Shown: piece by piece, positions 14,858 to 23,063 of the stretch | How the letters are laid out: the number at the start of each line of letters is the position of its first letter | How positions within the stretch are numbered: position 1 is the stretch's first letter | Assembly: GCA_947624755.1 (NCBI GenBank) | Contig: CANQLQ010000001.1 | Span: forward strand, 1 to 25,249 | DNA: 25,249 nucleotides | Reading direction: 5' to 3' | Source of the DNA: an uncultured Clostridia bacterium | GTDB taxonomy: Bacteria; Bacillota; Clostridia; Oscillospirales; Acutalibacteraceae | The notes under the pieces: model-generated | Told to the model about the DNA's origin: nothing | Database searches by the model: none | What the model saw: only the letters and a program-made list of their open reading frames with translations | Position numbers and translations under genes: made by a program

Positions 14858-16018
14858 TTGAAAAAGAGCATAGTTTTTATTATCAGTTTAGTTATGATTT
14901 TCGTTTATCTTCCCTTTGGCGCTTTATCGGCAAATGAAGATGCCGCAATCAAGGTTGACGCAAAGGCATGTGTTCTTATGGATGTCTCAAGCGGAGAAGT
15001 GCTGTTTTCAAAAAATGAACACGAAAAACTGTTTCCTGCGTCAGTTACAAAAATTATGCCGATACTGCTTGTAATGGAGGCTCTTGACAGCGGAAAAATT
15101 ACACTTGAAGACAAAGTCACAACAAGTCCCGCTGCAGCTTCAAAAGGCGGCTCTCAGATTTGGCTTAAAGAGGGGGAACAAATGACGGTCGATGAACTGC
15201 TTAGAGCTGCCGTTATCGCAAGCGCAAACGATGCCTGCACCGCACTTGGAGAATTTATTGCCGGAAGTGAAGAAGGCATCGTAAAAATGATGAACGACAA
15301 AGCTAAGCAGCTTGGTATGAACGACACAAATTTTGTCAACTGTACCGGTCTTGATGACGACACGGATGATCATCTTACAAGCGCTTATGATATTGCCCTT
15401 ATGTCAAAAGAGCTTCTCGGTCACGAAAGAATAACCAACTATTCAACCGTATGGATGGATAGTCTTCGCGGCGGTCAAACCGAACTCGTCAACACTAACA
15501 AGCTTGTGCGCTTTTATAAAGGCACAACAGGACTTAAAACCGGAACTACATCAAAAGCCGGCCATTGTGTTTCGGCAAGCGCAATGCGTAACGATCTTCA
15601 CCTTGTTGCCGTTGTCCTCGGAAGCTCAAGCGGAACAAACCGTTTTGAATCCGCAAAGGCAATGCTTAACTGGGGATTTGCGAATTATGAATCTGTAACT
15701 CCGTCGCTTGATATGAATCTTATTACGGACGTAAATATAATAAAAGGCATATCGGATAAAATTACGCCGCAGATTGAAAAAATAAATCCTATCACCCTTA
15801 AAAGCGGCACAAAGGGAAAAATTGAAACGTCAGTAGAGCTTTCAACAGACGTCGAGGCGCCTGTCGAAAAGGGTCAGACACTCGGAAAAGTTGTTTTCAC
15901 AGTAGACGGTGAAACTATCGGGGAGTACAAAATTTATGCACCCGAAGAAGTGAGAAGGTTAAAAATTTCAGACGTATTTAAAAGAATGCTTTCCTCGCTT
16001 ACGCTTAAATGCAGTTGA
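14858..16018 (+). CDS. dacF: D-alanyl-D-alanine carboxypeptidase (DacF/PBP5-like, S11)
   Basis: The enzyme trims the terminal D-Ala from peptidoglycan stem peptides outside the membrane. From TTG 14858 it is 386 residues. It has a signal peptide (MKK, then a hydrophobic stretch to about residue 24, ALSA|NED). The penicillin-binding motifs are SVTK (Ser62, Lys65), SAN (122-124) and KTG (227-229). A beta-rich PBP5_C domain follows from about residue 290, and the C-terminal helix may anchor it to the membrane. TTG 14858 is preferred over GTG 14849 because GAGGTGAT (14846-14853) then lies at normal spacing and the protein begins with a standard MKK. Which S11 paralogue it is (dacA, dacB or dacF) cannot be told, so the symbol is tentative. 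Confidence 0.88.
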   Translation: MKKSIVFIISLVMIFVYLPFGALSANEDAAIKVDAKACVLMDVSSGEVLFSKNEHEKLFPASVTKIMPILLVMEALDSGKITLEDKVTTSPAAASKGGSQIWLKEGEQMTVDELLRAAVIASANDACTALGEFIAGSEEGIVKMMNDKAKQLGMNDTNFVNCTGLDDDTDDHLTSAYDIALMSKELLGHERITNYSTVWMDSLRGGQTELVNTNKLVRFYKGTTGLKTGTTSKAGHCVSASAMRNDLHLVAVVLGSSSGTNRFESAKAMLNWGFANYESVTPSLDMNLITDVNIIKGISDKITPQIEKINPITLKSGTKGKIETSVELSTDVEAPVEKGQTLGKVVFTVDGETIGEYKIYAPEEVRRLKISDVFKRMLSSLTLKCS

Positions 16019-16045
16019 AAATACAGTAATTTTTTGCAAATTTGA

Positions 16046-16074
16046 TTGACAAAAATGTTTAATTGTATTAAAAT
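16046..16074 (+). promoter_or_regulatory. Promoter upstream of the inverted-repeat element and pgi
   Basis: TTGACA (16046-16051) and TAAAAT (16069-16074) have 17-base spacing. A transcript would start near 16081 and run through the inverted-repeat element at 16098-16243 before pgi. Confidence 0.7.
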
Positions 16075-16097
16075 CACTAATAATATGTCTGTTACCG

Positions 16098-16243
16098 ATC
16101 ATCAATTAAAATCGGGTATTCGCAGGTATTTTTCATTTCATGCTTCGTCAGCCGGCTTGTAAATACGAAAGTATTCCCTGCACCGCCTTTCTTGCCCGAC
16201 AAGAAAAATCCTCACCGCACGGCTTCTGCTTTTAATTGATGAT
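16098..16243 (+). repeat. 146-bp element with perfect 14-bp terminal inverted repeats
   Basis: ATCATCAATTAAAA (16098-16111) is the exact reverse complement of TTTTAATTGATGAT (16230-16243). Inside, the plus strand can form AATAC-GAAA-GTATT (a GNRA-type tetraloop, about 16159-16172), TTTCTTG-CCCGA-CAAGAAA and a longer GCAGG/CCTGC pairing. It is non-coding. The 5' part is repeated imperfectly at 16341-16380, which favours a small mobile repeat. Its place just after a promoter also allows a structured leader RNA. It matches no riboswitch class I can recognise by eye. Confidence 0.6.
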
Positions 16244-16340
16244 TTGTATAAAAAGTATAGGATAAAAATATGAAAAGTGTTAGAAAGGAAATGGCACAGA
16301 TTTGAAATACTGTTTTTGTTAAATTTTTTACTTTATATTA

Positions 16341-16380
16341 ATCTTCAATTAAAATTCTGTATTAGCGCCGGTATTTTATA
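16341..16380 (+). repeat. Partial second copy of the 146-bp element's left end
   Basis: ATCTTCAATTAAAAT, then GTATT, GC and GGTATTTT, line up with 16098-16137 at most positions. The right end is absent. It lies 40 bases before pgi. The rest of 16244-16419 shows no gene, only AT-rich sequence. Confidence 0.45.
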
Positions 16381-16419
16381 ATGATGATTAGTATTTAATG
16401 TGTCATTATGGTGATTGTT

Positions 16420-17760
16420 ATGTCAACGAAATTAATTGATAAATATGTCCGTGATTTTGTCAATTGTGATGAAATTAAATCATATCAGGAAAAAATTGAA
16501 AAAGCCCATAAAGCGCTTCACGAAAAAACGGGTGCAGGCAGTGATTTTACAGGCTGGGTGAATTTGCCGGTTGATTACGATAAAGACGAATTTGCGAGAA
16601 TCAAAATCGCAGCGGAAAAAATAAAAAAGAACAGCGATATACTTATTGTAATAGGTATCGGGGGTTCATATCTCGGCGCAAGAGCCGTTATTGAATTTAT
16701 CAAGTCTCAAAATTACAATGATCTTCGCAAGGATACGCCGGCCATTTATTTTGCCGGCAATACAATAAGCTCATCTTCACTTTCGGAGCTTGTTGAAATC
16801 TGTGACGGCAAAGACTTCAGCGTTAACGTAATTTCAAAGTCAGGCACAACAACCGAGCCTGCGATTGCTTTTCGTGTTTTCCGTGAACTTCTTATCAAAA
16901 AATACGGTAAAGAAGCAGCAAAAGACAGGATATTCGTTACAACCGACAAAGCGAGAGGAACACTAAAGGCTTTTGCCGACAGAGAGGGCTATGAAACTTT
17001 TGTTGTTCCCGACGAAGTAGGCGGCAGATATTCTGTACTTACCGCCGTAGGTCTTCTTCCGATTGCGGCGGCAGATATTGATATTGACGCTCTTATGAAA
17101 GGCGCGGCAAAGGCAAGGGAAGCTCTTATGCCGACTTCAATTGAAGAAAACGACTGCTACAAATATGCTGCAATTCGCAACGCCCTTTATAATAAAGGCA
17201 AATGCACCGAAATGTATGTAAGCTATGAACCCTGCTTTACAATGATGAATGAATGGATAAAACAGCTTTTCGGTGAAAGCGAAGGCAAAGAAGGCAAGGG
17301 CCTTTTCCCGGCTTCGGCAATTTTCTCAACCGACCTTCATTCTCTCGGTCAGTATATTCAGCAAGGCGAAAGAATACTTTTTGAAACCGTTATAACTTTT
17401 GACGAGCCGAAAAAGGAATTTATAATTGAAGAAGACAGCGAAAATGTTGACGGTCTTAACTTCCTTGCAGGTAAATCAATGTCATTTGTTAACCGCAAAG
17501 CTTTTGAAGGCACTATTCTTGCCCATAATGACGGCGGTGTACCGAATCTTGTTCTTTCTCTTGAAAAGATGGACGAAGAAAATATCGGTTATCTTATATA
17601 TTTTCTTGAAAAGGCCTGTGCAATTTCAGGTTATGTTCTCGGAGTAAATCCGTTCGACCAGCCGGGTGTTGAAAGCTATAAGAAAAATATGTTTGCGCTC
17701 CTTGGTAAACCGGGTTATGAAAAAGAGAAAGAAGCACTTGAACTTCGTCTCGGTTTGTGA
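16420..17760 (+). CDS. pgi: Glucose-6-phosphate isomerase
   Basis: The enzyme interconverts glucose-6-P and fructose-6-P in glycolysis. From ATG 16420 it is 446 residues, the short Bacillus-type length. It shows EKTGAGSDFTGWVNLP near the N terminus, the substrate-binding VIGIGGSYLGARA (about 78-90), SKSGTTTEPA (139-148), the PGI signature VGGRYSVL (200-207) and GVNPFDQPGVE near the end. ATG 16420 is chosen because GGTGATT lies just before it and the length before the TGAGSDF motif then matches Bacillus PGI. ATG 16408 in frame is the alternative. Confidence 0.95.
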   Translation: MSTKLIDKYVRDFVNCDEIKSYQEKIEKAHKALHEKTGAGSDFTGWVNLPVDYDKDEFARIKIAAEKIKKNSDILIVIGIGGSYLGARAVIEFIKSQNYNDLRKDTPAIYFAGNTISSSSLSELVEICDGKDFSVNVISKSGTTTEPAIAFRVFRELLIKKYGKEAAKDRIFVTTDKARGTLKAFADREGYETFVVPDEVGGRYSVLTAVGLLPIAAADIDIDALMKGAAKAREALMPTSIEENDCYKYAAIRNALYNKGKCTEMYVSYEPCFTMMNEWIKQLFGESEGKEGKGLFPASAIFSTDLHSLGQYIQQGERILFETVITFDEPKKEFIIEEDSENVDGLNFLAGKSMSFVNRKAFEGTILAHNDGGVPNLVLSLEKMDEENIGYLIYFLEKACAISGYVLGVNPFDQPGVESYKKNMFALLGKPGYEKEKEALELRLGL

Positions 17761-17778
17761 TAAAATATAAATGTGAAT

Positions 17779-17810
17779 ACCAAAATTTGCAAAATTTTGT
17801 GGATTTTGGT
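17779..17810 (+). promoter_or_regulatory. Inverted repeat ahead of the P-loop gene
   Basis: ACCAAAAT (17779-17786) pairs with ATTTTGGT (17803-17810), with AAAATTTT between. It lies 18 bases after the pgi stop. A possible promoter follows (TTGTGG, 16 bases, TAAAAT, about 17797-17824). It may be an operator or a weak attenuator; the role is unknown. Confidence 0.35.
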
Positions 17811-17864
17811 GATTTACATAAAATAATAGATGCGAGAAATTTTAATTACAAGGAGGAAATATAC

Positions 17865-18281
17865 ATGATTTCTCTTATTTTAGGACACAAAGGCACAGGC
17901 AAAACAAAACAGCTTATCGCTCATGTAAATGAAGCTATAGAACAGAGCAAAGGCAATGTTGTTTGTGTTGAAGAAAGAACGAAGCTTACTTATGACGTAG
18001 ACCACCGTGCAAGACTTGTTGCTGCCGATGACTATAAGGTCAAAGGTTATGATGCTTTCTATGGTTTTCTTTCGGGCATTTGTGCAGGCGACCACGATAT
18101 TACTGATATTCTTGTTGACGCAACACTTAAAATCGGCGGCAGAGATTACAACAAGCTTGCCGAGTTTCTCGATGCCGTTTATAATCTCAGCGAAGATTTG
18201 GAAAAGAACTTTGTTTTCACGGTTTCTGCCGATAAGGAAGAAATTCCGGAATCGGTTTTCAACTTCTGCAAAGTTATTTAA
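17865..18281 (+). CDS. Small P-loop protein of unknown function
   Basis: The protein is 138 residues. A Walker A motif GHKGTGKT is at residues 7-14. A hydrophobic strand ending in Asp (DITDILVDATLK, about residues 78-89) could serve as Walker B, and FVFTVSADKEEIPE near the end resembles a sensor-type strand. It resembles short uncharacterised NTPase-like proteins that I recall from Clostridia. No catalytic or partner domain is present, so it may bind a nucleotide and act with another protein. The start is well set by AGGAGG (17851-17856) eight bases before the ATG. The frame is open further upstream to 17757, but that part is not preceded by a ribosome-binding site. Confidence 0.8.
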   Translation: MISLILGHKGTGKTKQLIAHVNEAIEQSKGNVVCVEERTKLTYDVDHRARLVAADDYKVKGYDAFYGFLSGICAGDHDITDILVDATLKIGGRDYNKLAEFLDAVYNLSEDLEKNFVFTVSADKEEIPESVFNFCKVI

Positions 18282-18297
18282 GAAACAATTTATTTCG

Positions 18298-18323
18298 GCG
18301 GCAGTTTTCCTGCCGCTTTTTGT
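18298..18323 (+). terminator. Terminator of the P-loop gene
   Basis: GCGGCAG-TTTTC-CTGCCGC (18298-18316) is followed by TTTTTGTGTTTT, a strong intrinsic terminator 17 bases after the stop codon. Confidence 0.9.
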
Positions 18324-18345
18324 GTTTTAAAAAGAAAAAGCATAC

Positions 18346-18590
18346 TAAGGAAGCGCTGATTAATACAAGCTGCCCTGCTTGACGGTAAATTATTCTGTAA
18401 TACTTTGTCAAAATGCTCGGCAATACACAAAGTATTTACTTATATTTTTGGAATAAAAAATTCCAAATTAGGTACAAAGTGTTTTCGCGGTGTAAAATTA
18501 TAATTTTATATAATTTCTATCCTGCGTAATTCATACAGGCGATGCCTGCCGCCAATTAGGACACCCTGAGTTAATCGGCTATTCATTAAT
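18346..18590 (+). repeat. MITE-like dispersed repeat, medium copy
   Basis: This non-coding 245-bp element lies between a terminator and rnhB. The left end is TAAGGAAGCGCTGATTAAT (18346-18364), and the right end (18568-18590, GAGTTAATCGGCTATTCATTA) is a degenerate inverted copy. It carries the same hairpins as the 14273-14763 copy in opposite orientation: AATACTTTG/CAAAGTATT (18399-18436), TTTGGAA/TTCCAAA (18447-18467) and AAAATTATAATTTT. It has a single palindromic unit, CAGGCGATGCCTG (18536-18548). Confidence 0.75.
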
Positions 18591-18606
18591 AATTACGGTG
18601 AAATAA

Positions 18607-19215
18607 ATGGATTTTGAATTTGAAAAAGCAGCAATGAAAAAAGGCTATAATGTTATCTGCGGAATTGATGAAGCGGGAAGAGGTCCTCTTTGCGGGCCGG
18701 TTTGTGCGGCGGCGGTCATTTTGCCTGTTGATTGCGAAATTGAAGGAATTAATGATTCAAAAAAACTCAGCGAAAAAAAGCGTGAATCTCTTTTTGATAT
18801 AATAATATCCAAGGCAGTTGCATATTCTGTTTCAATGGTGGATGCAAAAACCATTGACGAAATAAACATTCTTCAGGCAACTTTCCTTGCAATGCGAAAC
18901 GCTGTAAACGGACTTTGCGTAAAGCCGGACTATGCTCTTATTGACGGAAATCAGAAACCCGGGCTTGATATTTTTCAGGAAACCGTTGTAAAAGGGGACG
19001 CAAAGTCCGTTTCAATTGCGGCGGCTTCAATTCTCGCAAAAGTTACAAGGGACAGATATATGTATGAACTGGATAAAAAATATCCCGAATACCGGTTTGC
19101 AAAACACAAAGGCTACGGAACGAAGCTTCACTATGAAATGATTTATGAAAACGGAATATGCCAAGAGCACCGAAGAACGTTTTTAAAAAAGATATTGGGT
19201 ACAAATGAAAAATAA
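18607..19215 (+). CDS. rnhB: Ribonuclease HII
   Basis: RNase HII cuts RNA in RNA-DNA hybrids and starts removal of single ribonucleotides from DNA. It is 202 residues. The DEDD metal site is visible: Asp21 and Glu22 in GIDEAGRGPLCGPV, Asp113 in ALIDGN and Asp131 in VKGDAKS. DSKKLSEKKRE and the SIAAASILAKVTRDR helix are typical. GGTGAAA precedes ATG 18607. Its last 11 bases overlap yraN, a common pairing in Firmicutes. Confidence 0.95.
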   Translation: MDFEFEKAAMKKGYNVICGIDEAGRGPLCGPVCAAAVILPVDCEIEGINDSKKLSEKKRESLFDIIISKAVAYSVSMVDAKTIDEINILQATFLAMRNAVNGLCVKPDYALIDGNQKPGLDIFQETVVKGDAKSVSIAAASILAKVTRDRYMYELDKKYPEYRFAKHKGYGTKLHYEMIYENGICQEHRRTFLKKILGTNEK

Positions 19216-19585
19216 AAAAGACAGCGGAAAAGAAGGCGAAATATTCTGCGCTTCGTATTTTGAAAGGCTCGGATATAAAATTATTGATTGCAATTACCAT
19301 TGCCGTTTCGGTGAAATTGATGTGATTGCAGAAAATGAAAAATCAATTGTTTTTGCAGAAGTTAAAACGAGAAGCGAAGGCTGTATAGCCGAAGCGAGAG
19401 AGGCCGTTACATTCGCCAAGCAAAAGAAAATTATGCTTACAGCGCTTGATTTTATCTCCAAAAATAATACCGGAAAGCAAATAAGATTTGATGTTTTTGA
19501 GGTTCTTGTCAACAAAAGCGGAAGAATTTATAAATTCAGAAATATTGAAAATGCGTTTAATTTTGATGATAGTCTTATTTATTGA
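19205..19585 (+). CDS. yraN: YraN family (UPF0102) nuclease-fold protein
   Basis: The protein is 126 residues with the restriction-endonuclease-like core of this family: GKEGEIFCASYFERLGY, then RFGEIDVIA (Glu37, Asp39) and FAEVKTRSEG (Glu52, Lys54), the E-x-D...ExK arrangement of this fold. A role in DNA processing is often supposed from the fold but is not proven. It overlaps rnhB by 11 bases and precedes an M19 peptidase by 10, so the three genes should share one transcript. Confidence 0.9.
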   Translation: MKNKKDSGKEGEIFCASYFERLGYKIIDCNYHCRFGEIDVIAENEKSIVFAEVKTRSEGCIAEAREAVTFAKQKKIMLTALDFISKNNTGKQIRFDVFEVLVNKSGRIYKFRNIENAFNFDDSLIY

Positions 19586-19595
19586 CGGAGAATAT

Positions 19596-20477
19596 ATGAA
19601 TTATTTTGATCTTCATTGTGATACGATAAGTAAAGCTTATGAAGAAGGGCTTTCGCTTGAAAGTTCAAAATTAGAGGTAAATCTGAAAAACATTACGATG
19701 TTTGAAAAATATAACCAATGCTTTGCTCTTTTTATAAATGACAAATTCAAGAGCTTTGAAGCGGAAAGAAGGGCTGAGGAGCTTTACGGCTTTTATTTAA
19801 GCCGAAAGTCGGACTTTGAAAAGCAAAAAAATCTCAAACCGATTTTGACGATTGAAAACTGTGAGTGTTTCAATGAAAGGCTTGAAAATATTGAACTTTG
19901 GGAATCGAGAAAAACCGCAATGGCAACACTTACATGGAACGGTGAAAACAGTCTGGGCTTCGGTTCGGGTGTCAGAAGCGGCGGACTCAAACCGTTCGGA
20001 TTTAAAGCCCTCGGTGAAATGGAAGAGCGGGGAATAGTTGTTGATGTTTCTCATCTAAACGAAGACGGCTTTCGAGATGTATGTAAAAAAGCAAAAAGAG
20101 CGTTTGTCGCTTCGCACAGTAATTGCTTTTCGCTAAGACAACATAATCGAAATTTAAAGGATTACCAGATTAAGGAAATCATTTTCCGCGGCGGTCTTAT
20201 TGGAATCTGTTTTTATCCCCCTTTTCTCGGAAACGGTAATGTTTATAAGCTTGTTTATGAGCATATAAAACATATTTTATCTTTAGGCGGTGAAGATGTA
20301 ATTGCGTTTGGAAGTGATTTTGACGGCGCAAGAATGAATAAAAAACTTTGCAAAATCGAACAAGTAAAAAATTTATATAATTTTTTGCTCAAAAAAGGCT
20401 TTGAAAAAGAACTGCTTGAAAAGATTTTTTTCAAAAATTCGGAAAAATTTTTTAATAATATTTTACAACTGCAATAA
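19596..20477 (+). CDS. Membrane dipeptidase-like protein (peptidase M19)
   Basis: Zinc dipeptidases of this family hydrolyse dipeptides, including D-amino-acid ones. From ATG 19596 it is 293 residues, somewhat short for the family. The metal and active-site residues are all seen: His7 and Asp9 in DLHCDT, bridging Glu87 in TIEN, His153 in DVSHL, His174 in ASHSN, then RQHNRNL and Asp241 in GSDFDG. There is no signal peptide, so it is probably cytoplasmic. GGAGA stands at the right distance before this ATG. The frame extends upstream to 19488 inside yraN, but without signals. It ends just before the thrC promoter. Confidence 0.88.
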   Translation: MNYFDLHCDTISKAYEEGLSLESSKLEVNLKNITMFEKYNQCFALFINDKFKSFEAERRAEELYGFYLSRKSDFEKQKNLKPILTIENCECFNERLENIELWESRKTAMATLTWNGENSLGFGSGVRSGGLKPFGFKALGEMEERGIVVDVSHLNEDGFRDVCKKAKRAFVASHSNCFSLRQHNRNLKDYQIKEIIFRGGLIGICFYPPFLGNGNVYKLVYEHIKHILSLGGEDVIAFGSDFDGARMNKKLCKIEQVKNLYNFLLKKGFEKELLEKIFFKNSEKFFNNILQLQ

Positions 20478-20490
20478 ATTGTGTTATTAT
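20462..20490 (+). promoter_or_regulatory. Promoter of thrC
   Basis: TTTACA (20462-20467) and TATTAT (20485-20490) are 17 bases apart, overlapping the end of the M19 gene. The transcript would carry the whole 20509-20640 repeat in its leader. Confidence 0.6.
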
Positions 20491-20508
20491 AAAAAGGATA
20501 TCGCTTAC

Positions 20509-20640
20509 TAAGGAATCACTGATTAATACAAGCAATCCTGCTCGGCGGTAAATTATTCCGTCATTTCACCCAAAAATTCTCATTAATACACAAAGTATTA
20601 CCTTTAAGTTACCTTTGATTAAATCAGCGATTCCCTAAGG
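20509..20640 (+). repeat. MITE-like dispersed repeat, short copy
   Basis: This 132-bp copy has the clearest ends: TAAGGAATCACTGATTAAT (20509-20527) against ATTAAATCAGCGATTCCCTA (20618-20637), inverted. Its first 55 bases match the 18346 and 25173 copies, including the GACGG/CCGTC-type hairpin (here CGG-TAAATTATT-CCG). The middle hairpins and palindromic units are missing except for one CAAAGTATT arm, so it looks internally deleted. It lies in the thrC leader. Confidence 0.75.
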
Positions 20641-20665
20641 TATAAGAAATTTGGAGGTTTAAAAT

Positions 20666-22162
20666 ATGCTTTATACAAGTACAAGAGACAAGAGTGTTCA
20701 CGTTTCATCTTCACAGGCAATCGCTCAGGGAATTTCAAAGGACGGAGGACTTTTTGTTCCCGAAGAAATTCCCGCAATCAGCGCTGATTTTATTGATTCG
20801 CTCGTAGGTCTTGATTATATTACAAGAGCAAAAAAAGTTCTTTCTCTTTATCTTACGGATTTCTCTGAAGAAGAAATTGATATGTGCGTTTCGGGAGCAT
20901 ATAAAGAAGGTAAGTTTTCAAGCAAAAAGGTAGCGCCAATCAGGAAAATAGCCGACGGCGGCAATGTTCTTGAGCTTTGGAGAGGTCCTACCTGTGCATT
21001 TAAGGATATGGCTCTTCAGCTGCTTCCTTATCTTCTCACCGTTGCCGCAAAAAAAACTGTTGCCGACAAGACTATCGTTATTCTTGTTGCAACCTCGGGC
21101 GATACGGGCAAAGCGGCGCTTGAAGGCTTCAAAGATGTTCCGGGTACTAAAATTATGGTTTTCTATCCCGAGGACGGTGTAAGTCCTATGCAGAAGCTTC
21201 AAATGACGACCCAAGAAGGTTCAAATGTCTGCGTTTGCGCTATTAACGGAAACTTTGACGATGCGCAAAGCGGCGTTAAGGCGATTTTCACAAACAGCGA
21301 TGTTGCCGCAAAGCTTGCCGAAAACGGTATGATGTTCTCTTCGGCAAATTCAATCAACTGGGGCAGACTTGTTCCGCAAATTGTCTATTATATTTCGGCC
21401 TATGCCGACCTTATTGAAAACGGAACAATCAAAAACGGCGACGAAATAAATGTTGTTGTGCCGACCGGTAACTTCGGTAATATACTTGCCGCATACTATG
21501 CAAAAAGAATGGGAGTTCCCGTTAAGACCCTTGTCTGCGCATCAAACGCAAATAACGTTCTTACCGATTTCCTCAAAACCGGAACTTATGACAAAAACAG
21601 AAGCTTTTATGCAACAACTTCACCGTCAATGGATATTCTTATTTCATCAAATCTTGAAAGACTTCTTTTCCACCTCACAGGCGCAGATGATGCAAAAATC
21701 ACCGATTGGATGAATGCTCTTTCAAAAGACGGTAAATACAGCGTTGACAAAGAAGTTGCCGATAAAATTTTTGCAATTTTTGACGCAGGCTTTTGTGATG
21801 ATAAAGAAACGGCTAAAACAATTTCAAAGACATATAAAGACGGCTATCTTTGCGATACTCATACTGCCGTTGCGGTCAAAGTTTATGAAGAATATGCCCA
21901 AAGAACAGGCGATAAGACCGAAACTGTAATTGCTTCAACAGCAAATCCGTATAAATTCTCTGCGGCTGTGCTTAAAGCTGTCGGTGATGAAATTCCCGAA
22001 GGCGCAGATGAATTTGACCAGGTCAAGCTTCTAATTGACGAAACCGGTGAGCCATGCCCGCCGCAGCTTGCAAATCTCAAGGATAAACCGGTAAGATTCA
22101 AGGCTGTCTGCAGCAAGGAAGATATGACAAAAACGGTTTATGATATGCTTGGCATAAAATAA
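20666..22162 (+). CDS. thrC: Threonine synthase
   Basis: The PLP enzyme turns O-phosphohomoserine into threonine. It is 498 residues, the longer threonine synthase type with an N-terminal segment (TSTRDKSVHVSSSQAIAQGISKDGG written in parts: TSTRDKSV, then QGISKDGGLFVPE). The PLP lysine is Lys113 in GPTCAFKDMALQ, and the phosphate-binding ATSGDTGKAALEG, SVN-like SSANSINWGR and PTGNFGN segments are present. GGAGG lies nine bases before the ATG. No other threonine genes are adjacent. Its leader contains the 20509-20640 repeat, which may affect expression. Confidence 0.95.
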   Translation: MLYTSTRDKSVHVSSSQAIAQGISKDGGLFVPEEIPAISADFIDSLVGLDYITRAKKVLSLYLTDFSEEEIDMCVSGAYKEGKFSSKKVAPIRKIADGGNVLELWRGPTCAFKDMALQLLPYLLTVAAKKTVADKTIVILVATSGDTGKAALEGFKDVPGTKIMVFYPEDGVSPMQKLQMTTQEGSNVCVCAINGNFDDAQSGVKAIFTNSDVAAKLAENGMMFSSANSINWGRLVPQIVYYISAYADLIENGTIKNGDEINVVVPTGNFGNILAAYYAKRMGVPVKTLVCASNANNVLTDFLKTGTYDKNRSFYATTSPSMDILISSNLERLLFHLTGADDAKITDWMNALSKDGKYSVDKEVADKIFAIFDAGFCDDKETAKTISKTYKDGYLCDTHTAVAVKVYEEYAQRTGDKTETVIASTANPYKFSAAVLKAVGDEIPEGADEFDQVKLLIDETGEPCPPQLANLKDKPVRFKAVCSKEDMTKTVYDMLGIK

Positions 22163-22188
22163 ATGAAGAACACATAATAAAGAGCTTT

Positions 22189-22217
22189 AAAAAAAGAAGT
22201 CCGAAAGGGGTCTTTTG
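22189..22217 (+). terminator. Weak hairpin after thrC
   Basis: AAAAGA and CC pair with GG and TCTTTT around a GAAA loop, with an internal bulge. The T-run is part of the stem. It lies 27 bases after the thrC stop. It is a poor terminator and may simply be attenuating. Confidence 0.3.
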
Positions 22218-22272
22218 GCGAGAAAACACTGCAATTTTTATGAGGTATTGCCCTTAAAAAGGAGAAAAAGTA

Positions 22273-22965
22273 ATGTCACTTTTTGCAATAGCGGATACAC
22301 ATCTGTCGTTTGGAACCGATAAGCCGATGAATGTTTTTCGCGGCTGGGATAATTATGTCGAACGTCTTGAAAAAAACTGGCGCGCGGTTATAGACGATGA
22401 TGATACCGTTGTAATTGCCGGAGACATTTCATGGGCAATGAAAACCGAAGAGGCAAAAAAAGACTTTGCTTTTCTTAATTCTCTGCCGGGAAGAAAAATT
22501 ATAATAAAAGGAAACCACGATTATTGGTGGCAGACCAAAAAGAAGCTTGATGAATTTTTGGAAGAAAATAATTTTGACACAATTGAAATTTTGTTCAACA
22601 ATGCTTATAAGGCAGGCAATTTTGCTGTCTGCGGAAGCCGAGGTTGGTTTTTCGATGCCGAAAACGATGCGGGGAAAAAGGTGCTCCTTCGTGAAGCGGG
22701 GAGACTTCGTATGTCCATAAAAGAGGCGAAAAAACTCAGCGATAAGCCCATAGCATTTCTGCATTATCCGCCGGTGACTCTTTCGCAAAGCTGTAATGAA
22801 ATTATTAATGTTTTAAAAGAGGAAAAAATCGAACGCTGCTTTTACGGACACCTTCACGCTCAATCTGTTTACAGTGCATTTACAGGTAAATTTGATGGAA
22901 TTGATTTTAAGCTTATTTCCGCTGATTTTATTCAATTTTGTCCGAAATTAATCGAAAAATTTTGA
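22273..22965 (+). CDS. Calcineurin-like metallophosphoesterase
   Basis: The protein is 230 residues with the complete two-metal site: Asp8 and His10 in ADTH, Asp51 in GDISW, Asn81 and His82 in GNHDYWW, His164 in LHYPPV, and His193/His195 in GHLH. It belongs to a group of bacterial phosphoesterases with WAM and GNHDYWW features; the substrate is unknown. A GGAG ribosome-binding site lies before the ATG. There is no signal peptide, so it acts in the cytoplasm. It stands alone between thrC and tig. Confidence 0.88.
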   Translation: MSLFAIADTHLSFGTDKPMNVFRGWDNYVERLEKNWRAVIDDDDTVVIAGDISWAMKTEEAKKDFAFLNSLPGRKIIIKGNHDYWWQTKKKLDEFLEENNFDTIEILFNNAYKAGNFAVCGSRGWFFDAENDAGKKVLLREAGRLRMSIKEAKKLSDKPIAFLHYPPVTLSQSCNEIINVLKEEKIERCFYGHLHAQSVYSAFTGKFDGIDFKLISADFIQFCPKLIEKF

Positions 22966-22971
22966 AAAAAG

Positions 22972-23001
22972 TATAGCTTTTTTATTTTATTATGCTATAA
23001 T
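22972..23001 (+). promoter_or_regulatory. Extended -10 promoter of tig
   Basis: TGCTATAAT (22993-23001) is an extended -10 box about 60 bases before tig. The -35 (TATAGC, 22972-22977) is weak, which is common when TGN precedes the -10. I see no clear CtsR or CIRCE operator. Confidence 0.6.
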
Positions 23002-23063
23002 ACCTAAGTATAAAAAATAATGGGTTTTTGTGACCGATTAATTCAAGTATAGGAGTTTTAAAA

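Noticed and set aside
16098..16243. Known riboswitch (purine, ZTP, TPP, cobalamin, c-di-GMP, SAM)
   Set aside because: None of the core motifs I know for these classes could be found on either strand.
22966..23063. CtsR or CIRCE heat-shock operator before tig
   Set aside because: No GGTCAAA-type or TTAGCACTC-type repeat is present here or before clpP.
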